DNA of 64,000 bases from Hyphomicrobiales bacterium (GCA_900471815.1 UICE01000003.1:1095459-1159458); one strand, 5' to 3'; positions 46,719-56,644 are shown, counted from the first letter of the stretch. Translations and numbers: made by a program. Notes: generated by a model from the letters alone, not told the origin.

Positions 46719-49328
46719 ATGAACGTTGTTGTCGTCGAATCGCCTGCCAAGGCCAAAACCATCAATAAATATCTCGGCTCGGGTTACACCGTCCTGGCTT
46801 CGTTTGGCCATGTCCGTGACCTGCCTGCCAAGGATGGGTCTGTGCGCCCGGATGATGATTTTTCCATGTCCTGGGAAGTGGATTCAGCCTCATCCAAGCG
46901 CCTTGGGGATATTGTAAAGGCTCTCAAAGACAGTGACGGCCTCATTCTCGCAACCGATCCGGATCGCGAGGGCGAAGCCATTTCGTGGCATGTGCTGGAG
47001 GTTTTGCAGCAGAAAAAGGCGATCGGCAAAAAGTCGGTCAAGCGTGTTGTATTCAACGCAATAACCAAGGGTGCCGTGCTTGAAGCCATGGCCAACCCGC
47101 GTGACATTGATATGCCGTTGGTTGACGCCTATTTGGCGCGCCGAGCGCTGGATTATCTGTTCGGCTTCACGCTTTCGCCCGTACTTTGGCGCAAATTACC
47201 CGGTGCTCGATCCGCTGGGCGTGTGCAATCGGTTGCATTGCGGCTTGTCGCGGATCGCGAAGCGGAAATCGAACGTTTTGTTCGCGAAGAATACTGGAAC
47301 ATCGCTGCGCTGCTCAAGACTCCGCGTAATGATGGCTTTGAAGCGCGTCTGGTTTCCGTCGATGGCAAGAAGCTCGGCAAGCTGGACATAAAGAACGGCG
47401 AGCAGGCAGGCGAGATTCGCACCATGCTTGAAGGCGCAGCTTTCAAGGCGGCGTCTGTTGAAGCCAAGCCGATCAAGCGCAGCCCTGGACCTCCCTTTAC
47501 CACATCCAGCTTGCAGCAGGCAGCATCGGGCCAACTCGGCTTCTCCGCTTCGCGTACCATGCAAATCGCGCAAAAGCTTTATGAAGGTATGGATCTTGGC
47601 AGTGAGACTGCCGGTCTGATCACCTATATGCGTACGGATGGCGTGCAGATGGCACCGGAGGCTGTCCAGGCAGCGCGCCAGACCATCGGCAAGGTATTCG
47701 GCGAAAAATATGTGCCGGAAAAGCCGCGCTTCTACTCGACTAAAGCCAAGAATGCGCAGGAAGCCCACGAAGCAATCCGCCCGACGGACTTCAACCGGCA
47801 TCCAAAGGATATGCGCAAGTTTCTTGATGCGGATCAGGCCAAGCTTTACGAGCTGATCTGGAAACGTGCGATTGCCAGCCAAATGCAATCGGCTGATATT
47901 GAGCGGACCACTGTCGAAATCGATGCAAACAATGGAGCGCGATCGGCCCAGCTACGTGCCACCGGTTCTGTCGTTCGTTTCGACGGGTTCCTGGGTGCCT
48001 ACACGGATCATCGCGAAGAAGAAGATGTTGATGAAGACGGCGCACGTCTTCCTGAGGTTCGCGCTGGCGAGGCTCTTGCCCGCGAAAAAATCAATGCCAC
48101 ACAGCATTCGACCGAACCGCCGCCTCGCTATTCGGAAGCCACGCTAATCAAGAAGATGGAAGAGCTCGGCATTGGCCGTCCCTCCACCTACGCCTCGACA
48201 CTCGCGACATTGCGTGACCGCGAATATATAACGATCGAGAAAAGAAAACTCATTCCGGAAGCAAAGGGCCGTCTGGTCATCGCGTTTTTGGAAAGTTTCT
48301 TCCAGCGTTATGTCGAATATGATTTCACGGCGGACCTCGAAGAGAAGCTTGATGAGATTTCCGATGGCAAGCTCAAGTGGAAAGATGTCCTGCGCGCCTT
48401 CTGGACGGATTTCTTCGGTTCTGTCGATGGAATCAAGGAGCTGCGCGTAACCAATGTGCTCGACGCACTGAATGATCGCCTCGGACCGCTTGTGTTCCCT
48501 CCCCGTGAGGACGGTAGCGATCCGCGCATTTGTCAGGTCTGCGGTACGGGCAATCTGTCGCTGAAGCTTGGGAAATACGGCGCTTTCGTCGGTTGCTCGA
48601 ACTATCCGGAATGCAAATTCACCCGTCAGCTGGGCGGTAGCGAGGCTGCAAGCGAAAATGGCAATGGCGGCGATGAGCCGAAACTGCTTGGTAAAGATCC
48701 TTATACGGATGAGGATATTACTGCCCGCAATGGCCGGTTTGGTCCTTATGTGCAACGCGGCGAAGGCAAGGAAGCCAAGCGCGCCAGCTTGCCAAAAGGC
48801 TGGACATTCGATGCGCTCGACCATGAAAAGGCGCTGGCACTTCTGTCGTTGCCGCGCGATGTCGGCCAGCATCCTGAAACGCAAAAAATGATTTCGGCTG
48901 GTATTGGCCGTTATGGCCCCTATCTTACCCATGATGGCACTTATGCCAATCTGGAAAATGCCGATGAAGTTTTCACAATCGGTCTGAACCGGGCTGTGAC
49001 AGTCATTGCGGAGAAGCAGGCCAAAGGTCCAGGACGTGGGCGGGGTACGCCAGCGGCTCTTAAAGAACTTGGCGAGCATCCCGATGGCGGCCCGATTACA
49101 GTTCGCGATGGCAAATATGGGCCTTACGTTAATTGGGGTAAGGTCAATGCCACGCTGCCCAAAGGCAAAGATCCGGCTGGCGTCAGCGTTGAGGAAGCGC
49201 TTGTATTGATTGCCGCAAAAGCTGGTTCGGCGCCGAAAAAGAAAGCGCCAGCCAAAAAAACAGCGGCAAAAAAGCCCGCAGTCAAAAAGGCGGCTCCTAA
49301 AAAAGCCGCAGCGAAAAAAGCAAGTTAG
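46719..49328 (+). CDS. topA: DNA topoisomerase I
   Basis: An 869-residue type IA topoisomerase that relaxes negative supercoils. The TOPRIM domain begins VVVESPAKAKTINKYLG and holds ATDPDREGEAISWH; the active-site tyrosine is Tyr303 in LITYMRTDG. A zinc-finger module CQVC...CSNYPEC lies at about 605-630, followed by two or three Topo-C repeats (NGRFGPYVQRG, GRYGPYLTHDG, DGKYGPYVNWG). The end is a Lys/Ala-rich tail that binds DNA. rnr starts 9 bases later. Confidence 0.97.
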   Translation: MNVVVVESPAKAKTINKYLGSGYTVLASFGHVRDLPAKDGSVRPDDDFSMSWEVDSASSKRLGDIVKALKDSDGLILATDPDREGEAISWHVLEVLQQKKAIGKKSVKRVVFNAITKGAVLEAMANPRDIDMPLVDAYLARRALDYLFGFTLSPVLWRKLPGARSAGRVQSVALRLVADREAEIERFVREEYWNIAALLKTPRNDGFEARLVSVDGKKLGKLDIKNGEQAGEIRTMLEGAAFKAASVEAKPIKRSPGPPFTTSSLQQAASGQLGFSASRTMQIAQKLYEGMDLGSETAGLITYMRTDGVQMAPEAVQAARQTIGKVFGEKYVPEKPRFYSTKAKNAQEAHEAIRPTDFNRHPKDMRKFLDADQAKLYELIWKRAIASQMQSADIERTTVEIDANNGARSAQLRATGSVVRFDGFLGAYTDHREEEDVDEDGARLPEVRAGEALAREKINATQHSTEPPPRYSEATLIKKMEELGIGRPSTYASTLATLRDREYITIEKRKLIPEAKGRLVIAFLESFFQRYVEYDFTADLEEKLDEISDGKLKWKDVLRAFWTDFFGSVDGIKELRVTNVLDALNDRLGPLVFPPREDGSDPRICQVCGTGNLSLKLGKYGAFVGCSNYPECKFTRQLGGSEAASENGNGGDEPKLLGKDPYTDEDITARNGRFGPYVQRGEGKEAKRASLPKGWTFDALDHEKALALLSLPRDVGQHPETQKMISAGIGRYGPYLTHDGTYANLENADEVFTIGLNRAVTVIAEKQAKGPGRGRGTPAALKELGEHPDGGPITVRDGKYGPYVNWGKVNATLPKGKDPAGVSVEEALVLIAAKAGSAPKKKAPAKKTAAKKPAVKKAAPKKAAAKKAS

Positions 49329-49337
49329 GATAAAGAA

Positions 49338-51689
49338 TTGGCACGCCGTATCTCTCCACCCAGCGGAAAAAAAAGGCCTGCCCATTCTGCCACTTCCGGC
49401 CTTATCAAGCCAGTTCGTGAAGCTCGCATGCCCAGCCGCGAGGAAATTCTCCAGTTCATCAAGGAGAATCCCGATCTGGCCGGAAAGCGGGATATCGCCA
49501 AGGCCTTCAATCTGAAGGGCGATGCCCGTATTGCTCTGAAAGATATTCTGCGCGATCTGGCTGGCGACGGTCTGGTTGAAAAACGTGCCAAGCGTCTCGC
49601 TGTGCCTGGAAGCCTGCCAAGTGTAGCTGTTCTTGACATTACCGGACGCGAAGGCGATGGCGGCTTGATAGCAAAACCAACCGAATGGGAAGCAACCCAT
49701 GCGGACGAACGCCCGCCGGTCGTTTTCATCCGCGCCTCGCGCGGGCACAAAGGCCCTGCCGTCGGCGTTGGTGATCGCGTGCTTGCCCGTATCTTCCAAG
49801 GTGCTGATCCAAGCGGTCCAGCCTATACGGGCCGCGTCATCAAGAAGATTGAGCATCGCAAGGATGCCGTGCTTGGCGTTCTGCGCAAACTCGACAATGG
49901 CGAATGGCGTCTTGAACCTGTCGAACGTCGTCAGGCTGAACTTGCCATCGATCCGGCACAACTCGACAACGCCAAGGTTAATGATCTGGTCGAGGTCGAG
50001 GTCTCGAAGATAAGCCGCTACGGTCTTGCCCTTGGGCGCATTACCCAGATCATCGGTTCAGTTGCCAGTGAAAAAGCACTGTCCATGATCGCTATTCATG
50101 AGCATGAGATACCGCATGTCTTTCCTGACAGCGTTATGGCCGAAGCGGAAAAGGCGAAGCCCGCGACAATGGCCCACCGCGAGGACTGGCGCGATGTCCC
50201 GCTTGTCACCATCGATCCGGCGGATGCCAAGGATCATGACGATGCCGTCTATGCGGAACCAGATACAGACGAGAAAAATATTGGCGGCTATATAGCCACC
50301 GTCGCCATCGCCGATGTCGCGGCCTATGTGACGCCGGATTCACAGCTCGACCGGGAAGCATTGAAGCGGGGCAATTCTGTTTATTTCCCGGACCGGGTTG
50401 TGCCGATGCTCCCTGAGCGCATCTCCAACGATTTGTGTTCACTCAAAGAATTGGTGGATCGCCCTGCCCTGGCCGTTCGCATGATTTTCGACAGCGAGGG
50501 GCGTAAAATCTCGCATACATTCCATCGCATCATGATGCGCTCCCATGCGCGCCTGTCCTATCCGCAGGCGCAGGCTGCGATTGATGGCGCAACGGATGAG
50601 AAAACAGCGCCTATTCTTGATACGATCCTCAAGCCGCTTTGGGCTGCATATGCCGCTTTGAAACGTGGACGCGATGCGCGCGAGCCGCTCGAACTTGATT
50701 TGCCGGAAAAGAAGATTTTGCTGACGCCCGAAGGTGGTGTCGACAAGGTCATTATCCCGCCCCGCCTTGATGCGCACAAGCTCATCGAGGAATTCATGAT
50801 CCAGGCGAATGTTGCTGCTGCCGAAACGTTGGAGCGCAAGAAACAGCCGCTCATCTTCCGGATTCACGACGCCCCATCTTTGGCAAAACAGGAAGGCCTG
50901 CGGGAGTTTCTGCGCACGCTCGACATCTCGCTCGCTCGCGGCGCTGATATGCGTCCCAGCCACTTCAACAATATATTGAAGCGCGTTGATGGTTCTGAAC
51001 AGCAGGACATGGTCAATCAGGTCGTGCTGCGTTCGCAATCGCAGGCCGAGTATAATCCAGCCAATATCGGGCATTTCGGCCTCAACCTGATGCGCTATGC
51101 GCACTTCACCTCGCCGATCCGCCGCTATGCCGACCTTATCGTGCATCGTGCGCTTATTTCAGCGTTAGGTTTAGGCCCCGATGGCATCACGCCCAAGGAG
51201 GAAGCCGCGCTAGCCGAGATTGCAGCGCTCATTTCCACCTCTGAACGACGCGCCATGGCAGCCGAACGGGCCACCGTGGACCGCCTGATAGCGCATCATC
51301 TTGCCGATAAGATCGGTGCGAGTTTCGAAGGCCGCGTGCAGGGTGTGACCAAAGCTGGTCTTTTTGTCTCACTTGCGACATATGGTGCCGATGGCTTCAT
51401 CCCCATTTCAACTCTGGGTGATGACTACTATCATTATGACGAAACCAATCACGCGCTGTCCGGCGAACGCAGCGGCAAGGGATTTCGTCTCGGTGATAAT
51501 GTCGAGGTACGTCTCGTGGAAGCCTTGCCCGTCGCCGGCGCGTTACGATTTGAAATGCTGACAGAGCCACACCCGGTTCCCAGCGGCGTGCGCTCGCATC
51601 ACAAGGCGACACGCTCTGCACGCAACGGCCAGAAACGTTTTCCTGGCGGGTCGCGCGGCAAGCCGGGAGGCCGGAGAGGTCGAGGATGA
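49338..51689 (+). CDS. rnr: Ribonuclease R
   Basis: A 783-residue 3'-5' exoribonuclease of the RNase II/R family that degrades structured RNA. An N-terminal helix-turn-helix and cold-shock region precede the catalytic RNB domain with its acidic motif TIDPADAKDHDDAVYAEPD. The C-terminal S1 domain has EGRVQGVTKAGLFVSL, and a basic tail (RNGQKRFPGGSRGKPGG) follows. The start is TTG at 49338, with AGGA overlapping the topA stop codon. The end overlaps the DUF983 gene by four bases. Confidence 0.95.
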   Translation: MARRISPPSGKKRPAHSATSGLIKPVREARMPSREEILQFIKENPDLAGKRDIAKAFNLKGDARIALKDILRDLAGDGLVEKRAKRLAVPGSLPSVAVLDITGREGDGGLIAKPTEWEATHADERPPVVFIRASRGHKGPAVGVGDRVLARIFQGADPSGPAYTGRVIKKIEHRKDAVLGVLRKLDNGEWRLEPVERRQAELAIDPAQLDNAKVNDLVEVEVSKISRYGLALGRITQIIGSVASEKALSMIAIHEHEIPHVFPDSVMAEAEKAKPATMAHREDWRDVPLVTIDPADAKDHDDAVYAEPDTDEKNIGGYIATVAIADVAAYVTPDSQLDREALKRGNSVYFPDRVVPMLPERISNDLCSLKELVDRPALAVRMIFDSEGRKISHTFHRIMMRSHARLSYPQAQAAIDGATDEKTAPILDTILKPLWAAYAALKRGRDAREPLELDLPEKKILLTPEGGVDKVIIPPRLDAHKLIEEFMIQANVAAAETLERKKQPLIFRIHDAPSLAKQEGLREFLRTLDISLARGADMRPSHFNNILKRVDGSEQQDMVNQVVLRSQSQAEYNPANIGHFGLNLMRYAHFTSPIRRYADLIVHRALISALGLGPDGITPKEEAALAEIAALISTSERRAMAAERATVDRLIAHHLADKIGASFEGRVQGVTKAGLFVSLATYGADGFIPISTLGDDYYHYDETNHALSGERSGKGFRLGDNVEVRLVEALPVAGALRFEMLTEPHPVPSGVRSHHKATRSARNGQKRFPGGSRGKPGGRRGRG

Positions 51690-52111
51690 CAGAACAGCTT
51701 ATTGGAAAAAGCATCGCACAGGCGAAACCGCATCGGCCTGTCGGTCAGGCTATGTGGCGCGGTTTTCTAGGCCGCTGCCCGCATTGCGGCCAAGGAAAAC
51801 TCTTCCGAGCCTTCGTGAAATCAGTCGATAATTGTTCCGTATGCGGTGAAGATTATACGCATCATCAGGCCGATGATTTCCCCGCCTATATAACCATCAC
51901 AATTGTCGGGCATATTGTGCTTGGCGGCTTTCTGGCGATGGAAACACTTGTCATATTGTCGAACTGGGCGCATCTGGCAATATGGGTACCGCTGACGATC
52001 ATCATGTCGCTCGCGTTGCTCCAGCCGGTAAAAGGCGCGATTATAGGCTTGCAATGGGCAAATTACATGCACGGGTTTGGCGAGAGCAGCGATCCAAAAT
52101 CATCGGAATAA
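51686..52111 (+). CDS. DUF983 membrane protein
   Basis: A 141-residue protein of the DUF983 (COG5349) family, common after rnr in alphaproteobacteria. A zinc-ribbon-like N-terminus (RCPHCGQGKLF and CSVCGEDY) precedes two membrane helices at about 68-90 and 95-115. Function unknown. Its start overlaps the rnr stop by four bases, so it is translationally coupled. Confidence 0.9.
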   Translation: MTEQLIGKSIAQAKPHRPVGQAMWRGFLGRCPHCGQGKLFRAFVKSVDNCSVCGEDYTHHQADDFPAYITITIVGHIVLGGFLAMETLVILSNWAHLAIWVPLTIIMSLALLQPVKGAIIGLQWANYMHGFGESSDPKSSE

Positions 52112-52118
52112 CAATTTA

Positions 52119-52859
52119 ATGGCCGTGAATGAGCTGAGGAAGCCGGTTCTTGCACAACAGGGCACCCTGAAGAAGCGGATACGCCCGCGCGATGCTGCTT
52201 CTCTTCTGATTGTCGACCGTTCCGGCGATGAGTTGCGCATTCTCATGGGAAAGCGTCACATGCGGCATGTCTTCATGCCAGGGAAATTTGTTTTTCCAGG
52301 TGGGCGGACAGAACCGGCCGATGGGCGCATGCAGGCAATCGCGGAATTGTCGGAGCAGGACAGGACCAAGCTTCTCGATGATATGGCGGGGCGTTCGAGC
52401 ATCACGCGCTGCCGTGCGCTGGCTCTTTCGGCCATCCGCGAGACCTATGAAGAGGCCGGGCTGTTTCTTGGTCAAAGAACTGAGTTCTCGAATGTTTCCC
52501 ATCCGGACTGGGCTGCTTTTGCCGAGCGCAATGTCATGCCAGACCTTTCCGCGCTTCGCTATTTTGCGCGAGCAATCACCCCGCCCGGCATGCCTCGCCG
52601 CTTCGACACGCGGTTTTTTCTGGCATTTCGCGAGGCCGTTGCCGATTCGCTTCCCGAACAAACCGGCCCCTCACAGGAACTCGAGGAACTGGCATGGCTT
52701 TCCTTTGCTGAAGCGCTGGAACTTGATATTCCGGACATCACCAGAATTATCATCCGCGAAGCGCAAGGTTTGCTTGAAGCAAATCCTTCTCTTGATCCCG
52801 GTAATCCTGTGATCCGTTACCGTTTAAAATACGGGCGATTCGTCCGCGAGGTTATTTGA
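52119..52859 (+). CDS. Nudix hydrolase, NUDT19-like
   Basis: A 246-residue Nudix protein. The Nudix box is split: GKFVFPGGRTEPADGR lies some 40 residues before SAIRETYEEAGLFLG, a layout typical of the NUDT7/NUDT19-type branch rather than MutT. Substrates in this branch include CoA derivatives, but this one is unassigned. ATG 52119 lies 7 bases after the DUF983 stop; an in-frame ATG at 52077 would overlap that gene. The MFS gene starts three bases after its stop. Confidence 0.88.
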   Translation: MAVNELRKPVLAQQGTLKKRIRPRDAASLLIVDRSGDELRILMGKRHMRHVFMPGKFVFPGGRTEPADGRMQAIAELSEQDRTKLLDDMAGRSSITRCRALALSAIRETYEEAGLFLGQRTEFSNVSHPDWAAFAERNVMPDLSALRYFARAITPPGMPRRFDTRFFLAFREAVADSLPEQTGPSQELEELAWLSFAEALELDIPDITRIIIREAQGLLEANPSLDPGNPVIRYRLKYGRFVREVI

Positions 52860-52862
52860 TCC

Positions 52863-54035
52863 ATGGATGCACTTAATTCTGACCGCGTAAAAGTCGGTTC
52901 GTCCTGGCGCGCGCTTGTAGCGGCCATAGCAACGATCAGCGCTGTTGGTGTCGCCATCGGCCTCGGTATTCCGCTTCTTAGCGTGATCCTCGAAAACCGC
53001 GGCCATTCCGCCACGATGATTGGCCTGAACGCCGCTGTTGCGGGCATTGCCTCCATTGTGGCAGCTCCGTTCGCGGCTCCAATCGCTGCGCGATTCGGCG
53101 TCGTGCCCACTTTGCTGGCAATGCTACTTATGGGCGGCCTCGCCTTTTTTGGCTTTCATTTTTTCACCGATTTCTGGATGTGGGTGGTCTTGCGTGTGTT
53201 TTTGCACTTCGCACTGACCATGCTCTTCATCCTGTCTGAATACTGGATCAATGCTGCCGCTCCACCCGAAAGGCGCGGCTTGGTGCTCGGCATTTATGGA
53301 ACAGTGCTTTCCATGGGCTTTGCGCTTGGGCCATGGCTGTTTGCGCAAATAGGCAGTGTGGGAATCACGCCTTTTGCAGTTGGCTTCGGCATTATTGTTG
53401 TAGCCATGCTGCCCGTGCTGTTCGCATGGAAAGAGAGCCCTGATTTTCACGAAGAAGAACATGTTCCATTCGCCCCCTTCATCTGGGCAGTACCAACTGC
53501 AACCGCTGCTGTCTTTGTTTTCGGTGCTGTCGAAACAGGCGGCTTCGCCTTGTTTCCGGTATTTGGCGCCCGCATCGGCTATAGTGAGGCCAATGCAGCC
53601 CTGCTTTTGACAACAATTGGGCTTGGTAACGTTTTGATGCAGATTCCGATTGGTCTGCTCAGCGATCACGTGAAAGACCGACGCAAGATCCTTTTAGCCT
53701 GCACGTTGATCGGGCTTCTCGGCATGGGGCTTTTGCCCTTTATCTACTATAGCTGGTATCTTGTCGCTGCCCTGTTGTTTGTGTGGGGCGGTGCCGTGGC
53801 CGGGCTCTACACGGTGGGCTTGGCACATCTTGGATCACAATTGACGGGACGTGAGCTGGCCTCCGCCAATGCAGCCTTTGTGTTTTGCTATGCAGTGGGC
53901 ATGCTCGTTGGCCCGCAGGCAATCGGCATTGGCATGGACATGATGGGACCAAGCGGCTTCGCCGTTGCTCTGGCGCTGTTCTTTGCTGCTTATGCGCTAT
54001 TGGTTGGCTCGCGACTCATCAGCAGGAAGGGTTGA
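52863..54035 (+). CDS. Major facilitator superfamily transporter
   Basis: A 390-residue MFS transporter of about 12 helices. It has MIGLNAAVAGIASIVAAPFA in the first half, an MFS-type SEYWINAAAPPERRGLVLGIYG loop in two pieces, and GLLSDHVKDRRKILL between helices 8 and 9. It is near the YcaD/MFS_1 group; the substrate is unknown. It closes the run rnr, DUF983, Nudix, MFS and ends with tandem terminators. Confidence 0.88.
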   Translation: MDALNSDRVKVGSSWRALVAAIATISAVGVAIGLGIPLLSVILENRGHSATMIGLNAAVAGIASIVAAPFAAPIAARFGVVPTLLAMLLMGGLAFFGFHFFTDFWMWVVLRVFLHFALTMLFILSEYWINAAAPPERRGLVLGIYGTVLSMGFALGPWLFAQIGSVGITPFAVGFGIIVVAMLPVLFAWKESPDFHEEEHVPFAPFIWAVPTATAAVFVFGAVETGGFALFPVFGARIGYSEANAALLLTTIGLGNVLMQIPIGLLSDHVKDRRKILLACTLIGLLGMGLLPFIYYSWYLVAALLFVWGGAVAGLYTVGLAHLGSQLTGRELASANAAFVFCYAVGMLVGPQAIGIGMDMMGPSGFAVALALFFAAYALLVGSRLISRKG

Positions 54036-54096
54036 TTGTTACAACTGCAAGGTGCTGGGACTTTCTCTAAAAGTGCCATATATTGGTCATTGGAGC

Positions 54097-54128
54097 GAGA
54101 GGCGAGCTTTCGCCCGCCTCTCTTTTCC
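54097..54128 (+). terminator. Terminator after the MFS gene
   Basis: Stem GAGAGGCG / CGCCTCTC with a ten-base loop followed by TTTTCC. It lies 61 bases after the MFS stop. Confidence 0.85.
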
Positions 54129-54143
54129 TTAGTGTTTGAATTG

Positions 54144-54180
54144 AACCCGGACGGTCATTGACCAGCTCGTCCGGGTTTTC
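54144..54180 (+). terminator. Second terminator-like hairpin in tandem
   Basis: Stem AACCCGGACG / CGTCCGGGTT followed by TTTC, with an inner GGTC / GACC pairing. It starts 15 bases after the first terminator. Confidence 0.75.
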
Positions 54181-54569
54181 TCACAATAAGGCTGATACAA
54201 AACGGCAGATACCGCATCGTTCAATTCCAAGTTTGAAGGCAAGGCTTGTTCCTGTTGTTGGAGAAGCCAATCTCCCCCAATGCACCGCTGGCCCAGTGCT
54301 TTCTGCTTTTGCCTTCAAAACCTGAAATTACTCGAGCTATTGATGACGTGGTTCTTCACGCTGAACAACAAACGCAGGGTTGAATGTGCCAGACACAAAT
54401 CATCGCGCCGGTTGTCCATGCACTTGGTGACGCTTTAAAAATCGGGAGATCGCCAGCCAAGGGTTGACTTTTATCGAGGTTGGTTTATGTGTCCGACCAA
54501 CTTTCCGCTTGATGCCACACTGCTGGACTTGAATAGCGGTCCTTCATACTCAGAACAGGTAGTTTTAAA
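54181..54569 (+). other. Long leader or RNA-coding region upstream of rpmG
   Basis: This 389-base region has no good protein gene. It contains an 11-bp perfect inverted repeat (54232-54242 with 54309-54319) around a GC-containing section that itself has short hairpins, then TTGACT at 54464-54469 as a possible -35 of rpmG, with a weak -10. It may hold a small RNA or a long rpmG leader. Confidence 0.4.
54232..54319. repeat. 11-bp inverted repeat framing a structured segment
   Basis: TTTGAAGGCAA and TTGCCTTCAAA pair perfectly across a 66-base interior, extended by two G-U pairs. The interior includes GGAGA / TCTCC and GCAC / GTGC pairings. Confidence 0.5.
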
Positions 54570-54737
54570 ATGGCTAAGGCTGCGAATATCAAGATCAAGC
54601 TTCTGTCGACCGCTGATACCGGTTTCTTTTACGTTACGAGCAAGAACAGCCGTACAAAGACGGAAAAGATGTCTTTCCGCAAGTACGACCCGGTCGCACG
54701 CAAGCACGTTGAATTCAAGGAAACCAAGATCAAGTAA
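54570..54737 (+). CDS. rpmG: 50S ribosomal protein L33
   Basis: A 55-residue ribosomal protein of the large subunit. The sequence begins [19 protein letters not shown] and contains the family block [22 protein letters not shown]. It lacks the two CxxC pairs, so it is the zinc-free form expected in proteobacteria. The ribosome binding site is weak (AACAGGTAG upstream of the ATG). A textbook terminator follows within 25 bases. Confidence 0.97.
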   Translation: MAKAANIKIKLLSTADTGFFYVTSKNSRTKTEKMSFRKYDPVARKHVEFKETKIK

Positions 54738-54760
54738 TCTTGCTTTCTTCAAACAAATCA

Positions 54761-54782
54761 GCCGCCTTCGGGCGGCTTTTTT
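54761..54782 (+). terminator. Intrinsic terminator of rpmG
   Basis: Stem GCCGCC / GGCGGC with the stable TTCG tetraloop followed by six T residues. Confidence 0.95.
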
Positions 54783-54831
54783 GTTGTGGTATTTATTGCT
54801 GTATTCTTATTGATTATATTTTGGAAAATAC

Positions 54832-55239
54832 ATGGAAATCGATATTTTAACCGGTGATACGCTTCGTGAAGACGAAGTAGTTAGCATTTACAAAGCCAAT
54901 AATTGGTCCTCCGCGCAAAAGCCCCAAGCTTTGCTGGCAGCACTCAATAACTCCCACACTCTCCTTACGGCACGTTCCAATAACCAGCTGCTGGGATTAG
55001 CCAATGCTATTTCTGATGGCCATCTGGTGGTCTATTTCCCCCATTTGATTGTGCACCCCGACTATCAGGGGATGGGCATCGGTCGGAAGTTGATGACAGC
55101 CATGCTGCAGCGATATGCTGATTTTCATCAAATTATGCTGACGGCAGATATTGGCGCTCTATCCTTTTACGAAACGCTTGGTTTCGTAAAAGCCGGCAAA
55201 ACCGTTCCCATGTGGATCTATGCAGGCGGCGACCACTAA
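54832..55239 (+). CDS. GNAT-family acetyltransferase
   Basis: A 135-residue GNAT protein. The acetyl-CoA pocket is LIVHPDYQGMGIGRKLMTAML at about 62-82 (in two parts), and DIGALSFYETLGFVKAGKTVPM is the C-terminal block. The substrate is unknown. GGAAAATAC precedes the ATG. It converges with pleD, whose stop is eight bases away, with no terminator between them. Confidence 0.9.
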   Translation: MEIDILTGDTLREDEVVSIYKANNWSSAQKPQALLAALNNSHTLLTARSNNQLLGLANAISDGHLVVYFPHLIVHPDYQGMGIGRKLMTAMLQRYADFHQIMLTADIGALSFYETLGFVKAGKTVPMWIYAGGDH

Positions 55240-55246
55240 GGCGCGG

Positions 55247-56626
55247 TCACGCAGCCGCAGACACGACCTTGTTGCGCCCCGATGATTTGGCTCCGTAAAG
55301 CGCATCATCGGCACGCTTCATCAGATTATGCACCGTGTCGCCCTCCTGCAGAACGCTTGCAATACCAATGCTGATTGTTACAGGTATGGCTGGGCCCATA
55401 TTGTTGATCTGGAAAGGCGTCGATGCCACCTCGCGACGGATTCGCTCTGCGACGATGGAGGCCAGTGTCTGATCTGTATCTGGCATCACTATGAAGAATT
55501 CCTCGCCGCCATAGCGGCTGGCCAAATCGCTGCCGCGCACATTGCGACGCAGCCGCCTGGCAAATTCACGCAGAACCTCATCGCCGCCATCATGTCCGTA
55601 TGTATCATTTATCAATTTGAAGCGATCAATATCGGTCATGAGAATCGATAGTGGACGACGACGCTCTACCGCGCGTTTGAACAGCGTTGCCAGATGAGTC
55701 TCGAGATAAAGCCGGTTGTGCAGGCCCGTCAGACTGTCAGTCACAGCCATTTCATAGGTTTTCACGACGCTGGCGCGCAGGCCGTCATGATAGGCCTTAC
55801 GGCGCAGCTGGGTGCGTAGACGCGCGAGAAGCTCGTTCGGATTGACCGGCCGCACCAAATAGTCGTTTATCCCTAGTTCTAAAGCCCGTCGGATCAATGG
55901 CTCTTCCCCCATATCCGCCACCAAGATGATCGGCAACGATCTGGTATTGTCCAGCGAGCGCAGCTGCGCGCAAATCCGCAATGGATCAAATGCGGCGAAG
56001 CTTGAAGAAATAATAAGGCAATCATGATTGCCTTGCACGGCCTTGAAGAAACCGGTTTGCGGATCACTCTCCACGTCGACCGAACATTCTTCGCCCAATA
56101 CGCGTTTTATCTTTTCGGTGCTTTCCGGACGTTCATCAATCAACAGAACGCGTGCAAATTTCATCGCCTCGTGGACGCCAGTTGGCAGGCGCAGAATGGA
56201 TTCGAGCCCCACATCACGGGTCGTTGCCACACGAAGACGCAGTTCATCCGTCAGGTTTTTCAACCGAACCAGGCTTTTGACGCGCGCCATAAGCTGGAGA
56301 TCATCGACAGGCTTGGTCAGAAAATCATCAGCACCAAAATTCAAGCCGGTAATCCGGTTTGAATCCTGATCAAGCGCGGTCACGAGAATCACCGGGATGT
56401 GGGCCGTTGCCGCTCTCGATTTTAACCGGCGGCAAACTTCAAATCCGTCGAGACCGGGCATCATTACGTCAAGTAAAATGACATCGATATTGCCGTTTTC
56501 AGAAATCTCGAGCGCTTCATAACCATCGGTCGCCGTAACCACCTCATAATACTCGGCACGAAGCCGGGCTTCCAGAAGCTTTACATTGGCTGGAACGTCG
56601 TCAACGACAAGAATACGGGCCGTCAT
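55247..56626 (-). CDS. pleD: Diguanylate cyclase response regulator PleD
   Basis: A 459-residue cell-cycle regulator with two receiver domains and a GGDEF domain that makes c-di-GMP. The first receiver has the phosphoacceptor Asp53 (LLDVMMPG); the second (about 155-275) is degenerate, with no Asp at the matching place, and mediates dimerisation. The active site is GGEEF at 373-377, and the inhibitory RxxD site is at 364-367, so product feedback is likely intact. The ATG at 56624-56626 has GGGAG eight bases upstream. It is just downstream of divK. Confidence 0.95.
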   Translation of the reverse strand: MTARILVVDDVPANVKLLEARLRAEYYEVVTATDGYEALEISENGNIDVILLDVMMPGLDGFEVCRRLKSRAATAHIPVILVTALDQDSNRITGLNFGADDFLTKPVDDLQLMARVKSLVRLKNLTDELRLRVATTRDVGLESILRLPTGVHEAMKFARVLLIDERPESTEKIKRVLGEECSVDVESDPQTGFFKAVQGNHDCLIISSSFAAFDPLRICAQLRSLDNTRSLPIILVADMGEEPLIRRALELGINDYLVRPVNPNELLARLRTQLRRKAYHDGLRASVVKTYEMAVTDSLTGLHNRLYLETHLATLFKRAVERRRPLSILMTDIDRFKLINDTYGHDGGDEVLREFARRLRRNVRGSDLASRYGGEEFFIVMPDTDQTLASIVAERIRREVASTPFQINNMGPAIPVTISIGIASVLQEGDTVHNLMKRADDALYGAKSSGRNKVVSAAA

Positions 56627-56644
56627 GTTCAATTCTCCCGACGT

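Noticed and set aside
48144..49961. A 605-residue open frame on the minus strand opposite topA and rnr.
   Set aside because: Its product is rich in unlikely residues and matches no domain, and it is the antisense of two confidently identified genes with intact motifs. Long antisense frames are common in such coding DNA.
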